A DNA stretch of 64,000 nucleotides from Firmicutes bacterium HGW-Firmicutes-1 (GTDB lineage Bacteria; Bacillota; Clostridia; Lachnospirales; Vallitaleaceae). Positions 44,606-53,292 of this stretch are shown here, piece by piece. The notes beneath the pieces were generated by a model. That model did no database searches, had not been told where the DNA came from, and saw only the letters and a list, made by a program, of their open reading frames with translations. The stretch lies in assembly GCA_002841625.1 (NCBI GenBank), contig PHAG01000009.1:1-64000 (forward strand), given 5' to 3'. The position numbers and the translations under genes are program-made. Each line of letters begins with the position of its first letter. The stretch's first letter is position 1.

Positions 44606-45634
44606 ATGAAAACAATTTTAGTTACTGGCGGTGCGGGCTTTATAGGAAGTACATTTATTATTCACTTGTTAAATAAGTATCCCGATTATTATATCATCAA
44701 TTATGATAAACTCACATATGCGGGTGATCTTAATAATTTGCGTGAAGCAGAAGCCTATCCAAACTATCAATTTATCAATGGAGATATTATTGACAGACTA
44801 CATCTGCAAAATATTTTCAACAATATTGAAATCAGATTTGTGATTAATTTTGCGGCAGAGACACATGTTGATAGGAGCATTTTAGATCCAGACGTTTTTA
44901 TTAAAACCAACGTTCTAGGTACGGGGGTATTGCTTGATGTAGCTAAAAAAAGCTGGGAGATTGGTACGGATTTGCAGGGATATCCGCTGTATAAAAATGG
45001 AGTAAGGTTTATTCAAATTTCTACTGATGAAGTATATGGCACGCTAGGAAAAGATGGGATGTTTAGCGAGTTAACACCACTTGCTCCGAATAGTCCTTAT
45101 TCAGCTAGTAAAGCGAGTGGAGATTTGCTCGTGTTAGCTTATAATCATACTTATCATTTGCCTGTCGTTATTACAAGATGCTCTAACAACTTTGGTCCAA
45201 GGCAATATCCTGAAAAGCTAATTCCTTTCATGATTAAGAATGCACTACAGGATGAAAAATTACCAGTTTATGGTGATGGCATGCAAATAAGAGATTGGAT
45301 TCATGTAGAAGACCATTGTAGGGCTATTGACTGTGTGCTGCATCGTGGACGGTTAGGAGAAGTATATAATGTTGGCGGTTCAAACGAAAAACCTAATATT
45401 GAGATTGTTAAATTAATTTTAAAGCTATTAGATAAAGACGAAAACTTAATAGAATATGTCCAAGATCGCTTAGGGCATGATCGTAGATATGCTATTGATA
45501 ATACTAAAATTACGACAGAGCTTAATTGGAGACCCATGTATTCTTTTGAAGAAGGGATGATAGACACAATTAATTGGTACAAACCAATCGTTGGCAATGA
45601 TACACAACAAAGTGATATGATTTTATCCAAATAA
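44606..45634 (+). CDS. rfbB: dTDP-glucose 4,6-dehydratase
   Basis: RfbB converts dTDP-glucose to dTDP-4-keto-6-deoxyglucose with bound NAD. The 342-aa product has ILVTGGAGFIGSTFI, AETHVDRSILDP, the catalytic STDEVYGTLG and YSASKASGD, and RCSNNFGPRQYPEKLIP. AGGAGAG precedes ATG 44606. Reductase RfbD, the last step to dTDP-rhamnose, is not found next to it in this window. Confidence 0.96.
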   Translation: MKTILVTGGAGFIGSTFIIHLLNKYPDYYIINYDKLTYAGDLNNLREAEAYPNYQFINGDIIDRLHLQNIFNNIEIRFVINFAAETHVDRSILDPDVFIKTNVLGTGVLLDVAKKSWEIGTDLQGYPLYKNGVRFIQISTDEVYGTLGKDGMFSELTPLAPNSPYSASKASGDLLVLAYNHTYHLPVVITRCSNNFGPRQYPEKLIPFMIKNALQDEKLPVYGDGMQIRDWIHVEDHCRAIDCVLHRGRLGEVYNVGGSNEKPNIEIVKLILKLLDKDENLIEYVQDRLGHDRRYAIDNTKITTELNWRPMYSFEEGMIDTINWYKPIVGNDTQQSDMILSK

Positions 45635-45703
45635 AAAACAGATAAAGCAGAAATATATAAACTGCATAGGGGTATGTATTTAATGAATAAACGAGGTGAT
45701 TAA

Positions 45704-47116
45704 ATGATTAGGTGGAGAAAACGGATTCGTCGTATGAGCTACTTGATTACAGATTTAATTTGCTTACTATTAAGCTTGATTGTTACAACGCACATATATA
45801 GCCCGGTCTTTAACCGACGTATCTTTCTATCATCACTTGAACAGACTGGATTGATTTTACTATTAATTTTAGTGTTTTTTACAGTATTTATAATTACTTC
45901 TCTTTATGACGTTATTATGGAAGAAAGCTCTATTTTTTCAGTCCGTGTCTTAACTAGAATGGTGATTGCCTATGGGTTATCGATTCTTTTAATGAGTGCG
46001 ATCATGTTTTTATTGAAGATTAGCTTATCCAGATTGTTTTTCGGACTTTTAGCTATTATTTATTTTATCATAGCTATTTTTGCTAAACATATTATTAAAG
46101 AAATACAATGTGGGGATCTAAATGGAACGAGTCATTCAAAGAATATTCTTGTTATAGGACAATCGCCTAAAGGAAATGAATATATAGAACAAATCAGAAA
46201 ATATGGATATTTAAATTTGAATATCATTGGGTACGTTCATATTAAAGAGCCAAGTAACTATATAGAGATTGAACATCTTGGTGGTATTGAGGATTTAGAT
46301 GAGATCATCAAGTTATATGTTATTGATGAAATAGCAGTTGCAAAGCCTCTTTCATATGACGAGCGTTTAACTGATATCATCAATCGGTGCCAAGCAATGG
46401 GCATAACAATTACTATGATTCTTGAAACAAACAATTACGATGCTACAAAGGCACAAGTTGCAATGGTTGGAAATATACCAGTTTTGAAGTTTCATACAGT
46501 GAGTTTAAATGAAAATCAAATTTTAGGTAAACGCATCATTGATATTTATGGAGCAATGTTGGGAATGGTTTTTTTTGTAATCGCTTTTATTTTAATAGGT
46601 CCATTCATCAAATTAGAGACGCCAGGTCCGGTTATTTTTAAACAAAAGAGAGTTGGTAAAAATGGTCGTGTATTTGAGATATGGAAGTTTAGGTCAATGG
46701 GAGTAAATGCTGAAGCACAGAAGGAAGCTTTACTTGCTTCAAATGAAATGTCTGGGTATATGTTTAAGATGACAAATGATCCAAGGATTACAAATACGGG
46801 GAAATTTATTAGAAAAACAAGTATCGACGAGTTGCCACAATTTTGGAACGTTTTAAGGGGAGATATGAGTCTAGTTGGAACCAGGCCACCTACGGTAGAT
46901 GAAGTAAAACAATACGAAGCTCATCATCATAGGAGAATTTCAATTACGCCAGGTATAACAGGAAATTGGCAAATTAGTGGTCGCTCGGACATTGAAGATT
47001 TTGAAGAAGTCGTTCGTTTGGATACTGACTATATTTCCAATTGGACTGTATGGACAGATATAAAAATTTTAATAAAGACAGTGTTGGTTGTTTTTGCTGG
47101 TAAAGGGTCAAAATAA
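45704..47116 (+). CDS. Initiating sugar-phosphate transferase (undecaprenyl-phosphate)
   Basis: The 470-aa polyprenyl glycosylphosphotransferase has four N-terminal membrane helices (about 10-135), a nucleotide-binding-like cytoplasmic domain (ILVIGQSPKGNEYIEQI) and a C-terminal catalytic domain from about 275. That domain has a membrane helix, KQKRVGKNGRVFEIWKFRSM, KTSIDELPQFWNVLRGDMS and LVGTRPPT. It loads the first sugar phosphate onto undecaprenyl phosphate to start polysaccharide or glycoprotein glycan synthesis. GAGGTG precedes ATG 45704. Its position after the rfb genes suggests a rhamnose-containing or 6-deoxy-sugar glycan. Confidence 0.92.
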   Translation: MIRWRKRIRRMSYLITDLICLLLSLIVTTHIYSPVFNRRIFLSSLEQTGLILLLILVFFTVFIITSLYDVIMEESSIFSVRVLTRMVIAYGLSILLMSAIMFLLKISLSRLFFGLLAIIYFIIAIFAKHIIKEIQCGDLNGTSHSKNILVIGQSPKGNEYIEQIRKYGYLNLNIIGYVHIKEPSNYIEIEHLGGIEDLDEIIKLYVIDEIAVAKPLSYDERLTDIINRCQAMGITITMILETNNYDATKAQVAMVGNIPVLKFHTVSLNENQILGKRIIDIYGAMLGMVFFVIAFILIGPFIKLETPGPVIFKQKRVGKNGRVFEIWKFRSMGVNAEAQKEALLASNEMSGYMFKMTNDPRITNTGKFIRKTSIDELPQFWNVLRGDMSLVGTRPPTVDEVKQYEAHHHRRISITPGITGNWQISGRSDIEDFEEVVRLDTDYISNWTVWTDIKILIKTVLVVFAGKGSK

Positions 47117-47282
47117 ATACGAAAATTGTTTTAAGACAAGAGCTTCATGATGCTGATGGGGCACTTGTCTATTTGGCAATTAAAACGATTAAATGTAAAA
47201 TAATGGAAGGAAATGAAATAGATTGGTTGATATTTCCGAGTAAAAATGTTACGATTAGTCAAAATAGCGAGAGGAGAATGCT

Positions 47283-48911
47283 ATGGAATCCATTGGATAT
47301 GAAAAATCAGGAAAAATCACTCTAGTTGGATTTGTAATTTTTTCTTTGATAGTAATTTGGCTCGTTAATGTTTATTTTATTGGGGAAAGAGACTATCTAC
47401 AAAGAGAAACGGATATGCAAATGAGTAAGGAAATATTACTGGATTCACAAAAAACTGATCAGGTTTTAATCAATATGCATCAAAATTTATTGGTTCAAAA
47501 AGAATGGCTTAAAAAAATCATTCGCTCCAAATCAAATAATGAGAACTACTTTTTATCTCAAACCGTATATTTAGAAGATAAAGATGTTACAATTATAAAT
47601 GAAGCTCAGATAACAGATGCTACTGAAGTCGGTAATGTTATCATTTATGGAAAGCAATCGGAATATAATGCTCAACTTATGAACGAATTGAACCAATTAG
47701 ACGATTATTTTAAGTTAGAAAAGGTGCTTTATAGTAATATAGATTTTCCGATGAATAGCATTTATTATTCTAAAAACAAATATGTTACATATTATCCTTA
47801 TGTTGAAATAGGGAAAAGAGATGTTGATTATAACCAGATTTTTTCTAATGTTGATGGGCTAATAGAAAAAATACAGAAGCTGGACTTGGAGGATGAAAAC
47901 TTTGATCCAGAAGAAGGCTGGGATAGAGCTTCTATTGATGATAGTACATCGAAGAAATTAACGTTATCAACTGCTATGCCGGTAGTAGTAGATGGAGAAA
48001 TCAGTGGTATCCTTACTGGAACAATTGATGGGGCAGTTTTGCATGAAATATTTAAGAAAGATAAAAGTGCTGCTGACATTTATGTAACTGATGCAAGCAA
48101 TTCAATTATATTCACTAGTAACAAAGATTATGAAGTTCTAACGAATATTTCTGACGTATTTTTGCAACAATATAAAGTTAAATATTTTCAAAATAAATTT
48201 CCTACGCCAATAGAAATTAGACGAGAAAAGGAGTATACACTCTACATTACGAAACTCAGTAAAGAGAATTGGTATGTGATTTATGTAGTTGATAAGAAAA
48301 ATGTAATGGCAGGAACTAGAATAGTATTATTGAATTTAATGATGATCATTATGGTTATTGGAATTGTTTATTACTCTTTGCGCTATTCAAACTTAAAAAA
48401 AGACAAATTGGAATCTATTATAAAAAATTCGAAACATGATAGTATGACTGAATTATTAAATCATAAAAATATTATGGAAGCTTTGAAGAAATTCGTTAAA
48501 TATCGTCGCATTAGGCAATTGGCTGTTATGATGCTTGACCTTGATGATTTTAAAAAAGTAAATGATACGTTTGGACATGCAATTGGTGATGATGTGATTC
48601 GGACATGTGCTACTACAATAAAAAGTATACTTGATAATAAAAATGCTCTATGTGGACGTTATGGTGGTGAAGAGTTTATGATTATTGCATCTCGAATCTC
48701 TGAACAAGATGCTGTTGAACTTGCAGAGCGCATTCGAGTTAGTATTAATGAAGCTATTTATGAGAAGATGGGAATCAACGTTACGATAAGTATTGGTGTA
48801 TATCATATTGTAAAACCAATTGATTTATCAACAATTGAGCTTGTAAATAAAGCTGATAAGAACTTATATATTGCAAAGAATGCGGGAAAAAACCAAGTTC
48901 AAAATGGATAA
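47283..48911 (+). CDS. Membrane diguanylate cyclase with Cache-like sensor
   Basis: The 542-aa product has a membrane helix at 12-32, a large extracellular region (about 35-335) that fits a double Cache sensor, a second helix at about 342-362 and a GGDEF domain (about 380-540). The active motif is RYGGEEFMII, a functional GGDEF variant, with LDLDDFKKVNDTFGHAIGDDV for GTP and metal binding. No RxxD inhibitory site is visible. It should make c-di-GMP in response to a small ligand. GAGAGGAG precedes ATG 47283. Confidence 0.92.
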   Translation: MESIGYEKSGKITLVGFVIFSLIVIWLVNVYFIGERDYLQRETDMQMSKEILLDSQKTDQVLINMHQNLLVQKEWLKKIIRSKSNNENYFLSQTVYLEDKDVTIINEAQITDATEVGNVIIYGKQSEYNAQLMNELNQLDDYFKLEKVLYSNIDFPMNSIYYSKNKYVTYYPYVEIGKRDVDYNQIFSNVDGLIEKIQKLDLEDENFDPEEGWDRASIDDSTSKKLTLSTAMPVVVDGEISGILTGTIDGAVLHEIFKKDKSAADIYVTDASNSIIFTSNKDYEVLTNISDVFLQQYKVKYFQNKFPTPIEIRREKEYTLYITKLSKENWYVIYVVDKKNVMAGTRIVLLNLMMIIMVIGIVYYSLRYSNLKKDKLESIIKNSKHDSMTELLNHKNIMEALKKFVKYRRIRQLAVMMLDLDDFKKVNDTFGHAIGDDVIRTCATTIKSILDNKNALCGRYGGEEFMIIASRISEQDAVELAERIRVSINEAIYEKMGINVTISIGVYHIVKPIDLSTIELVNKADKNLYIAKNAGKNQVQNG

Positions 48912-49051
48912 AAGAAAATGCTATTAAATTTAAGTAGTACCATGGAAATAATTTTTATTTGTTTTTTTAATAATTTAAATTGACTATGAGCATAATAAAT
49001 GTTATCATAAGATGATACTAATTATTTTAAATATGTTTGGAGGATTTTTTA

Positions 49052-49252
49052 ATGAAGACAGGTACAGTAAAATGGTTTAAGAATGATAAGGGTTTTGGAT
49101 TTATCTCAGTTGAAGGTGGAGAAGACGTATTCGTACATTTCTCAGCTATTCAAGGTGACGGATTTAAAACATTAGAAGAAGGTCAAAAAGTTGAATTCGA
49201 AGTTGGTCAAGGCGCTAAAGGACCACAAGCTATTAACGTAACAAGAATATAG
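49052..49252 (+). CDS. Cold-shock protein (CspA family)
   Basis: The 66-aa single cold-shock domain binds single-stranded RNA and DNA. RNP1 (KGFGFIS) and RNP2 (VFVHFSAI) are intact after [12 protein letters not shown] start at ATG 49052, 8 nt after GGAGG, giving the usual length; the frame is open to 49037. The long AT-rich 5' leader (48912-49051) is typical of csp genes, and the start of GGAGGATTTTTT is unstructured. Confidence 0.96.
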   Translation: MKTGTVKWFKNDKGFGFISVEGGEDVFVHFSAIQGDGFKTLEEGQKVEFEVGQGAKGPQAINVTRI

Positions 49253-49362
49253 TTATATTTAGCTGATTGTGATGTAAACTTCCTTTTGAAGGATACTACA
49301 TTTGTTATTATAGAAGAGTTTAGCTGATCTTTGAGTGATAATGCATAATCGAAACAAACAGA

Positions 49363-49388
49363 AGCAAGAGTTAACCCTCTTGCTTTTT
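49363..49388 (+). terminator. Intrinsic terminator after the csp gene
   Basis: AGCAAGAG (49363-49370) pairs with CTCTTGCT around a short loop and is followed by a T run. Confidence 0.88.
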
Positions 49389-49433
49389 TGATGTTCTAAT
49401 ATTAGTTGAAATCTATATAAAAGCTATGTGGTA

Positions 49434-49472
49434 TAGGAAATCTATCAAGATGCTAACGATTTTCCTTTTTTT
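49434..49472 (+). terminator. Second hairpin with T tract before the symporter gene
   Basis: GGAAATC pairs with GATTTTCC (one bulge) and is followed by eight T residues, with no gene between it and the previous terminator 46 bp upstream. It could end a short untranslated RNA. A promoter (TTGTAG 49478-49483, 17-bp spacer, TATGCT 49501-49506) follows it for the symporter. Confidence 0.6.
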
Positions 49473-49531
49473 TAGAATTGTAGATTCATATTAAAAATGT
49501 TATGCTAAATATAAGTATTTATGGAGGTGAA

Positions 49532-51004
49532 ATGATGTATTCTGAAAATTATATTGCTAAAAAAATGAGCTTTTTACAAAAGCTCGGATATAGCATGGGA
49601 AATTATAGCTATGGGATCGTATCTCAAATGATCGGATTTTACATCGTTTTTTATGGTACCTCAATACTCGGGATATCTGGAACAATGGTTGGTATAGCTG
49701 TTGGCATTAGTGTTATTTGGGATGCGGTAACGGACCCGGTACTGGGTTATCTATCGGACAATACGCATCATAAAATATTTGGAAGACGTCATTTGTATAT
49801 TTTAATAGGTGGTATATTTATGGCTCTTTTTACATATCTACTATTTAACATTCAACCAGAGTGGAGTTATGGTATTAAGTTATTTCTTCTAATTGTTTTG
49901 TTGTTATTGGCCAAAACCTTTATCACTATTTATACAACACCATATACAGCATTAGGTGCGGAGCTGTCTATGGATTATACGGAAAGGACATCGATTCAAG
50001 GCCTGAGGACGATGTTTTTCCTAACAGGTATTATAAGTGCAGTAGGAATGGGATTGGCTTTGTTCTTCAACCCTACAGAGCGTTACCCAAATGGACAATT
50101 CAATCCAGAAGCGTATCACAATATGGGCATTGCTGTTGCTGTGCTCGCTTTATTTTTTGGTTTGGTGTGTTTTTTTTCAACTTTCAAGAAAATAAGCGAT
50201 TTGACCGGAACAATCCAACCTGCTAATCATACAAAAGGATTATTGAAAATATTACTGAGTATGAGAGCGGCCCTAGAAAATACATACTATAAAAATGTTG
50301 TACTAGCTTATTTATTTACGAATATAGCAGCTGGTATATTTAACTTTTTAGGACTTCACGTTTATACATATACGTTTAGATTTAATAATACGCAAATAGC
50401 CATTATTTTTGTGGTACAATATCTAATCTGTATAGGATCTCAACCCGTATGGATGATTATTTCGAAAAAAATGGATAAAAAGCCAGCAGCCATACTTGGC
50501 CTAAGTATCTGTATTGTCGGAAGTGTATTGTTTGCAATTTTAGTTTTAATGAAGAGTTATGTAGCAGGAAACATCTATGCAATACTTCCGTTTGCAATCA
50601 TTACTGGATTTGGTATTGCAGGATTATTTTCATTGCCTTTATCTATGATAGCAGATACAATAGATGTAGAGGAGTTAAATGATGGTAAACGATCTGAAGG
50701 TGTATATTATGGATTACTTACTTTAGCCTATAAGCTTTCACAAGGTTTCGTCATTTTTCTACTTGGATTTATTTTGGACATTCTTGAATTTATCCCTGAT
50801 TCACATATACAGCCAAGTAGCACAGAAACAGTATTAGGGATGACGGCAGCTATTGGAAGCATCGTTGGATTTTTACTAGGGTTATATTTTTACAATAAGT
50901 ATGATTTGAATAAAAAAAGGGTCTTAGAAATTCAAACGATTATTAAAAAAAGAAGAATAGAGATAGCACAAACTGAAACAGAATTTATACGGGAGGAAGC
51001 TTAA
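49532..51004 (+). CDS. GPH family sugar:cation symporter
   Basis: The product of about 490 aa has twelve membrane helices and matches the glycoside-pentoside-hexuronide:cation symporters related to MelB. Features are WDAVTDPVLGYLSDNT and the KIFGRRH loop near the N-terminus, and the long central loop between the two halves. The family imports sugars or glycosides with Na+ or H+, or related polar solutes; the substrate cannot be told. GGAGG (49523-49527) precedes ATGs 49532 and 49535, either of which may be used. The stop overlaps the plsC start by one base. Confidence 0.88.
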   Translation: MMYSENYIAKKMSFLQKLGYSMGNYSYGIVSQMIGFYIVFYGTSILGISGTMVGIAVGISVIWDAVTDPVLGYLSDNTHHKIFGRRHLYILIGGIFMALFTYLLFNIQPEWSYGIKLFLLIVLLLLAKTFITIYTTPYTALGAELSMDYTERTSIQGLRTMFFLTGIISAVGMGLALFFNPTERYPNGQFNPEAYHNMGIAVAVLALFFGLVCFFSTFKKISDLTGTIQPANHTKGLLKILLSMRAALENTYYKNVVLAYLFTNIAAGIFNFLGLHVYTYTFRFNNTQIAIIFVVQYLICIGSQPVWMIISKKMDKKPAAILGLSICIVGSVLFAILVLMKSYVAGNIYAILPFAIITGFGIAGLFSLPLSMIADTIDVEELNDGKRSEGVYYGLLTLAYKLSQGFVIFLLGFILDILEFIPDSHIQPSSTETVLGMTAAIGSIVGFLLGLYFYNKYDLNKKRVLEIQTIIKKRRIEIAQTETEFIREEA

Positions 51005-51711
51005 TGAGAACAGTTTTTTTTATGATTTATCTTGGATTATACATGGTGGTTAGTTTGATTTTTTCGATTAAATACAAGTATTTAGGAGCTAAAGGGAAAA
51101 AGGAAGAGCAAGACAAGTACTTAGAAAAGCTAACGATAAGATGGGGAAAAGATATGGTAAAAAGTATGGGATGTGATGTTGAGATCATTGGTCTTGATAA
51201 CATACCAGAAGAAAATGTGCTATTTGTATCAAATCATGGAGGTAATATTGATATTCCACTGTGTTTAGGATACCTACCAAAACTAAAAGGATTTGTTGCT
51301 AAGATTGAGTTGAAAAAAGCACCAATCATTAGTACATGGATGACAAGATTGGGTTGTCTATTTCTTGATCGTTCAAGTATTAGACAGTCAATGGATATGA
51401 TTTTACAAGGCATTGAAATGCTAAAGAATGGAAAAACCTTACTAGTTTTCCCAGAAGGTACAAGAAGTAAATGTAATCAAGTAGGTGAATTTAAGAAAGG
51501 AAGCCTACAACTTGCTGTAAAGAGTGGGGTACCTGTCGTGCCGATCACAATCGAAAATTCCTATAAGACTTTTGAAGAAAAAAACAGGATATGTCCAGCC
51601 AATATTAAAATTACAGTTCACAAACCAATATATATGGATTCGCTTTTACCGGAAGAAAAGAAAAATCTTGCGGAAATTGTTAGGGGAATCATAATAGCAC
51701 CGCTCCAATAA
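51004..51711 (+). CDS. plsC: 1-acyl-sn-glycerol-3-phosphate acyltransferase
   Basis: PlsC acylates lysophosphatidic acid to phosphatidic acid in membrane lipid synthesis. The 235-aa product has an N-terminal membrane segment, the catalytic NHGGNID (NHx4D) motif, LGCLFLDRSS and the substrate motif FPEGTRSK. It overlaps the symporter stop (TAATG), which suggests translational coupling between these two unlike genes. Confidence 0.92.
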   Translation: MRTVFFMIYLGLYMVVSLIFSIKYKYLGAKGKKEEQDKYLEKLTIRWGKDMVKSMGCDVEIIGLDNIPEENVLFVSNHGGNIDIPLCLGYLPKLKGFVAKIELKKAPIISTWMTRLGCLFLDRSSIRQSMDMILQGIEMLKNGKTLLVFPEGTRSKCNQVGEFKKGSLQLAVKSGVPVVPITIENSYKTFEEKNRICPANIKITVHKPIYMDSLLPEEKKNLAEIVRGIIIAPLQ

Positions 51712-51723
51712 AGCAAAAAGTTA

Positions 51724-51752
51724 TTGATATTTTTTTGACAATGATTTATAAT
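51724..51752 (+). promoter_or_regulatory. Predicted aspA operon promoter
   Basis: TTGATA (51724-51729), a 17-bp spacer and TATAAT (51747-51752) are close to consensus. Transcription would begin near 51759, about 120 nt before aspA. Confidence 0.65.
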
Positions 51753-51795
51753 TGAATAAATGAATAGTATTCTGAACTCAAGGGGATGCCTGAGA

Positions 51796-51860
51796 GCAGG
51801 AAGAGACGATGATAATATAATTGATGACTCTTTATGCCCATTTAGCATAAAGAGTTTTTT
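51796..51860 (+). promoter_or_regulatory. aspA leader attenuator (antiterminator and terminator)
   Basis: An intrinsic terminator (ACTCTTTATGC 51827-51837 with GCATAAAGAGT 51845-51855, then six T) ends 21 nt before the aspA start, leaving no room for a promoter after it. The upstream segment GCAGGAAGAG (51796-51805) can pair with CTCTTTATGC (51828-51837) at 9 of 10 positions, so it is an antiterminator. CCTG (51789-51792) can pair with CAGG (51797-51800) and oppose the antiterminator. The operon must therefore be controlled by read-through. Confidence 0.7.
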
Positions 51861-51881
51861 GATTTCTTATGAGGTGAAAAA

Positions 51882-53288
51882 ATGAGGATTGAAAAAGATC
51901 AGCTAGGACAAATGAAACTTCCAAAAGAAGCTCATTATGGAATACATACAGCTAGAGCCTTAGACAATTTTGCAATTAGTGGCAAAAGTGTTAGAGCCAG
52001 CTTATTACTAGCAATTATAGAGGTTAAAAAAGCAGCTGCAATGGCGAATATGAAGGTTGGGTTACTTGAAGAACGATTAGGAAATGCTATTGTGGATGTT
52101 TGTAATGAATTTATTGACAAAGACATTGAGAGTCCCTTATGGAAAGACTTATTTACAGATGCGTTTCAAGGCGGTGCGGGTACTTCGACAAATATGAATG
52201 TAAATGAAGTATTGGCAAACGCAGCTATAGAAAGGCTCGAGGGACAGCTAGGAGATTATTCAATCATTCACCCAATTAATCACGTAAATCTTTCTCAATC
52301 CACCAATGATGTCTATCCCACCGCGCTTAGAATAGCCGCTGTTAGACAAACAAGAATGCTAAGTGAAGTCTTATCAAAACTACAAGAAAGCTTGCAGGAG
52401 AAGGAGAATACCTTTAGTAGTGTTATTAAACTTGGAAGAACGCAACTAATGGATGCACTTCCGATTACAGTTGGTCAAGAATTTGGAGCTTGGGCTAGGG
52501 CAATATCACGAGATCGATGGAGAATTTATAAAGTAGAAGAAAGATTAAGAGAAACAAATATGGGAGGCACAGCAGTAGGAACAGGACTCAATGCTCCATT
52601 AGAATATATCTACACAGTAACTGATTTAATTCAAAGAAACACGGGGTTAGGTTTATGTAGAAGTGATTATCTAATGGACTCAACTCAAAACATGGATGTG
52701 TTTGTTGAAGTATCGGGTCTGTTAAAAGCATTGGCAGTGAACTTGATCAAAATTGCCAGTGATTTAAGGCTCCTAGGTTCTGGCCCAGCTGGTGGATTAG
52801 GGGAAATAAAGCTTCCTCAGTTACAAGCAGGCTCTTCGATCATGCCTGGTAAGGTGAATCCAGTTATGTGTGAAATGATTACTCAAGTTGGACTAAGAGT
52901 AATTGGAAATGACAGCTGTATTACGGGGGCGGCCATGATGGGGCAATTAGAGCTAAATGCTTTTTCACCTTTGGTAGCTGAGGCACTATTAGATTCCTTT
53001 GAGCTTTTGTACAATGGGGTTACATTATTTAGGGAAAAATGCATTGAAGGAATTGAAGTAGATACAAAAAGATGTATGGAAAATCTAGAATATTCATCAG
53101 CATTAGCTACAGCGCTTATTCATCATATAGGATATGACAGGGGTTGTGAAATAGCTAAGAAAGCCCAATTAGAAAAAAAGACGGTAAGGCAAGTAGCGTT
53201 AGAAGAAGGCATCATGGATGAAGAAACCCTTGACAAAATACTAAACGTATATCAAGTTACAGCACCTGGAATCCCTGGGAAGGAGTAA
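51882..53288 (+). CDS. aspA: Aspartate ammonia-lyase
   Basis: AspA reversibly converts aspartate to fumarate and ammonia. The 468-aa product has the fumarase/aspartase signature GSSIMPGKVNPVMCEM at about 320 and conserved GGAGTSTNMNVNEVLAN and LSQSTNDVYPTALR segments. GAGGTG precedes ATG 51882. It is the first gene of the hydrogenase maturation operon and lies 4 bp from hydF. A lyase gene beside hyd genes recurs in Clostridia, so ammonia or fumarate metabolism may connect to H-cluster assembly, though this is inference. Confidence 0.93.
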   Translation: MRIEKDQLGQMKLPKEAHYGIHTARALDNFAISGKSVRASLLLAIIEVKKAAAMANMKVGLLEERLGNAIVDVCNEFIDKDIESPLWKDLFTDAFQGGAGTSTNMNVNEVLANAAIERLEGQLGDYSIIHPINHVNLSQSTNDVYPTALRIAAVRQTRMLSEVLSKLQESLQEKENTFSSVIKLGRTQLMDALPITVGQEFGAWARAISRDRWRIYKVEERLRETNMGGTAVGTGLNAPLEYIYTVTDLIQRNTGLGLCRSDYLMDSTQNMDVFVEVSGLLKALAVNLIKIASDLRLLGSGPAGGLGEIKLPQLQAGSSIMPGKVNPVMCEMITQVGLRVIGNDSCITGAAMMGQLELNAFSPLVAEALLDSFELLYNGVTLFREKCIEGIEVDTKRCMENLEYSSALATALIHHIGYDRGCEIAKKAQLEKKTVRQVALEEGIMDEETLDKILNVYQVTAPGIPGKE

Positions 53289-53292
53289 GAAT

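Noticed and set aside
47117-47282. Coding frame between the sugar transferase and the diguanylate cyclase
   Set aside because: One frame is open and reads protein-like (ELHDADGALVYLAIKT), but it has no start codon or ribosome site and runs into the next gene. It may be a gene remnant at most.
51775-51826. TPP riboswitch before aspA
   Set aside because: GGGGATGCC and CTGAGAG recall part of the TPP aptamer, but the second conserved half is missing.
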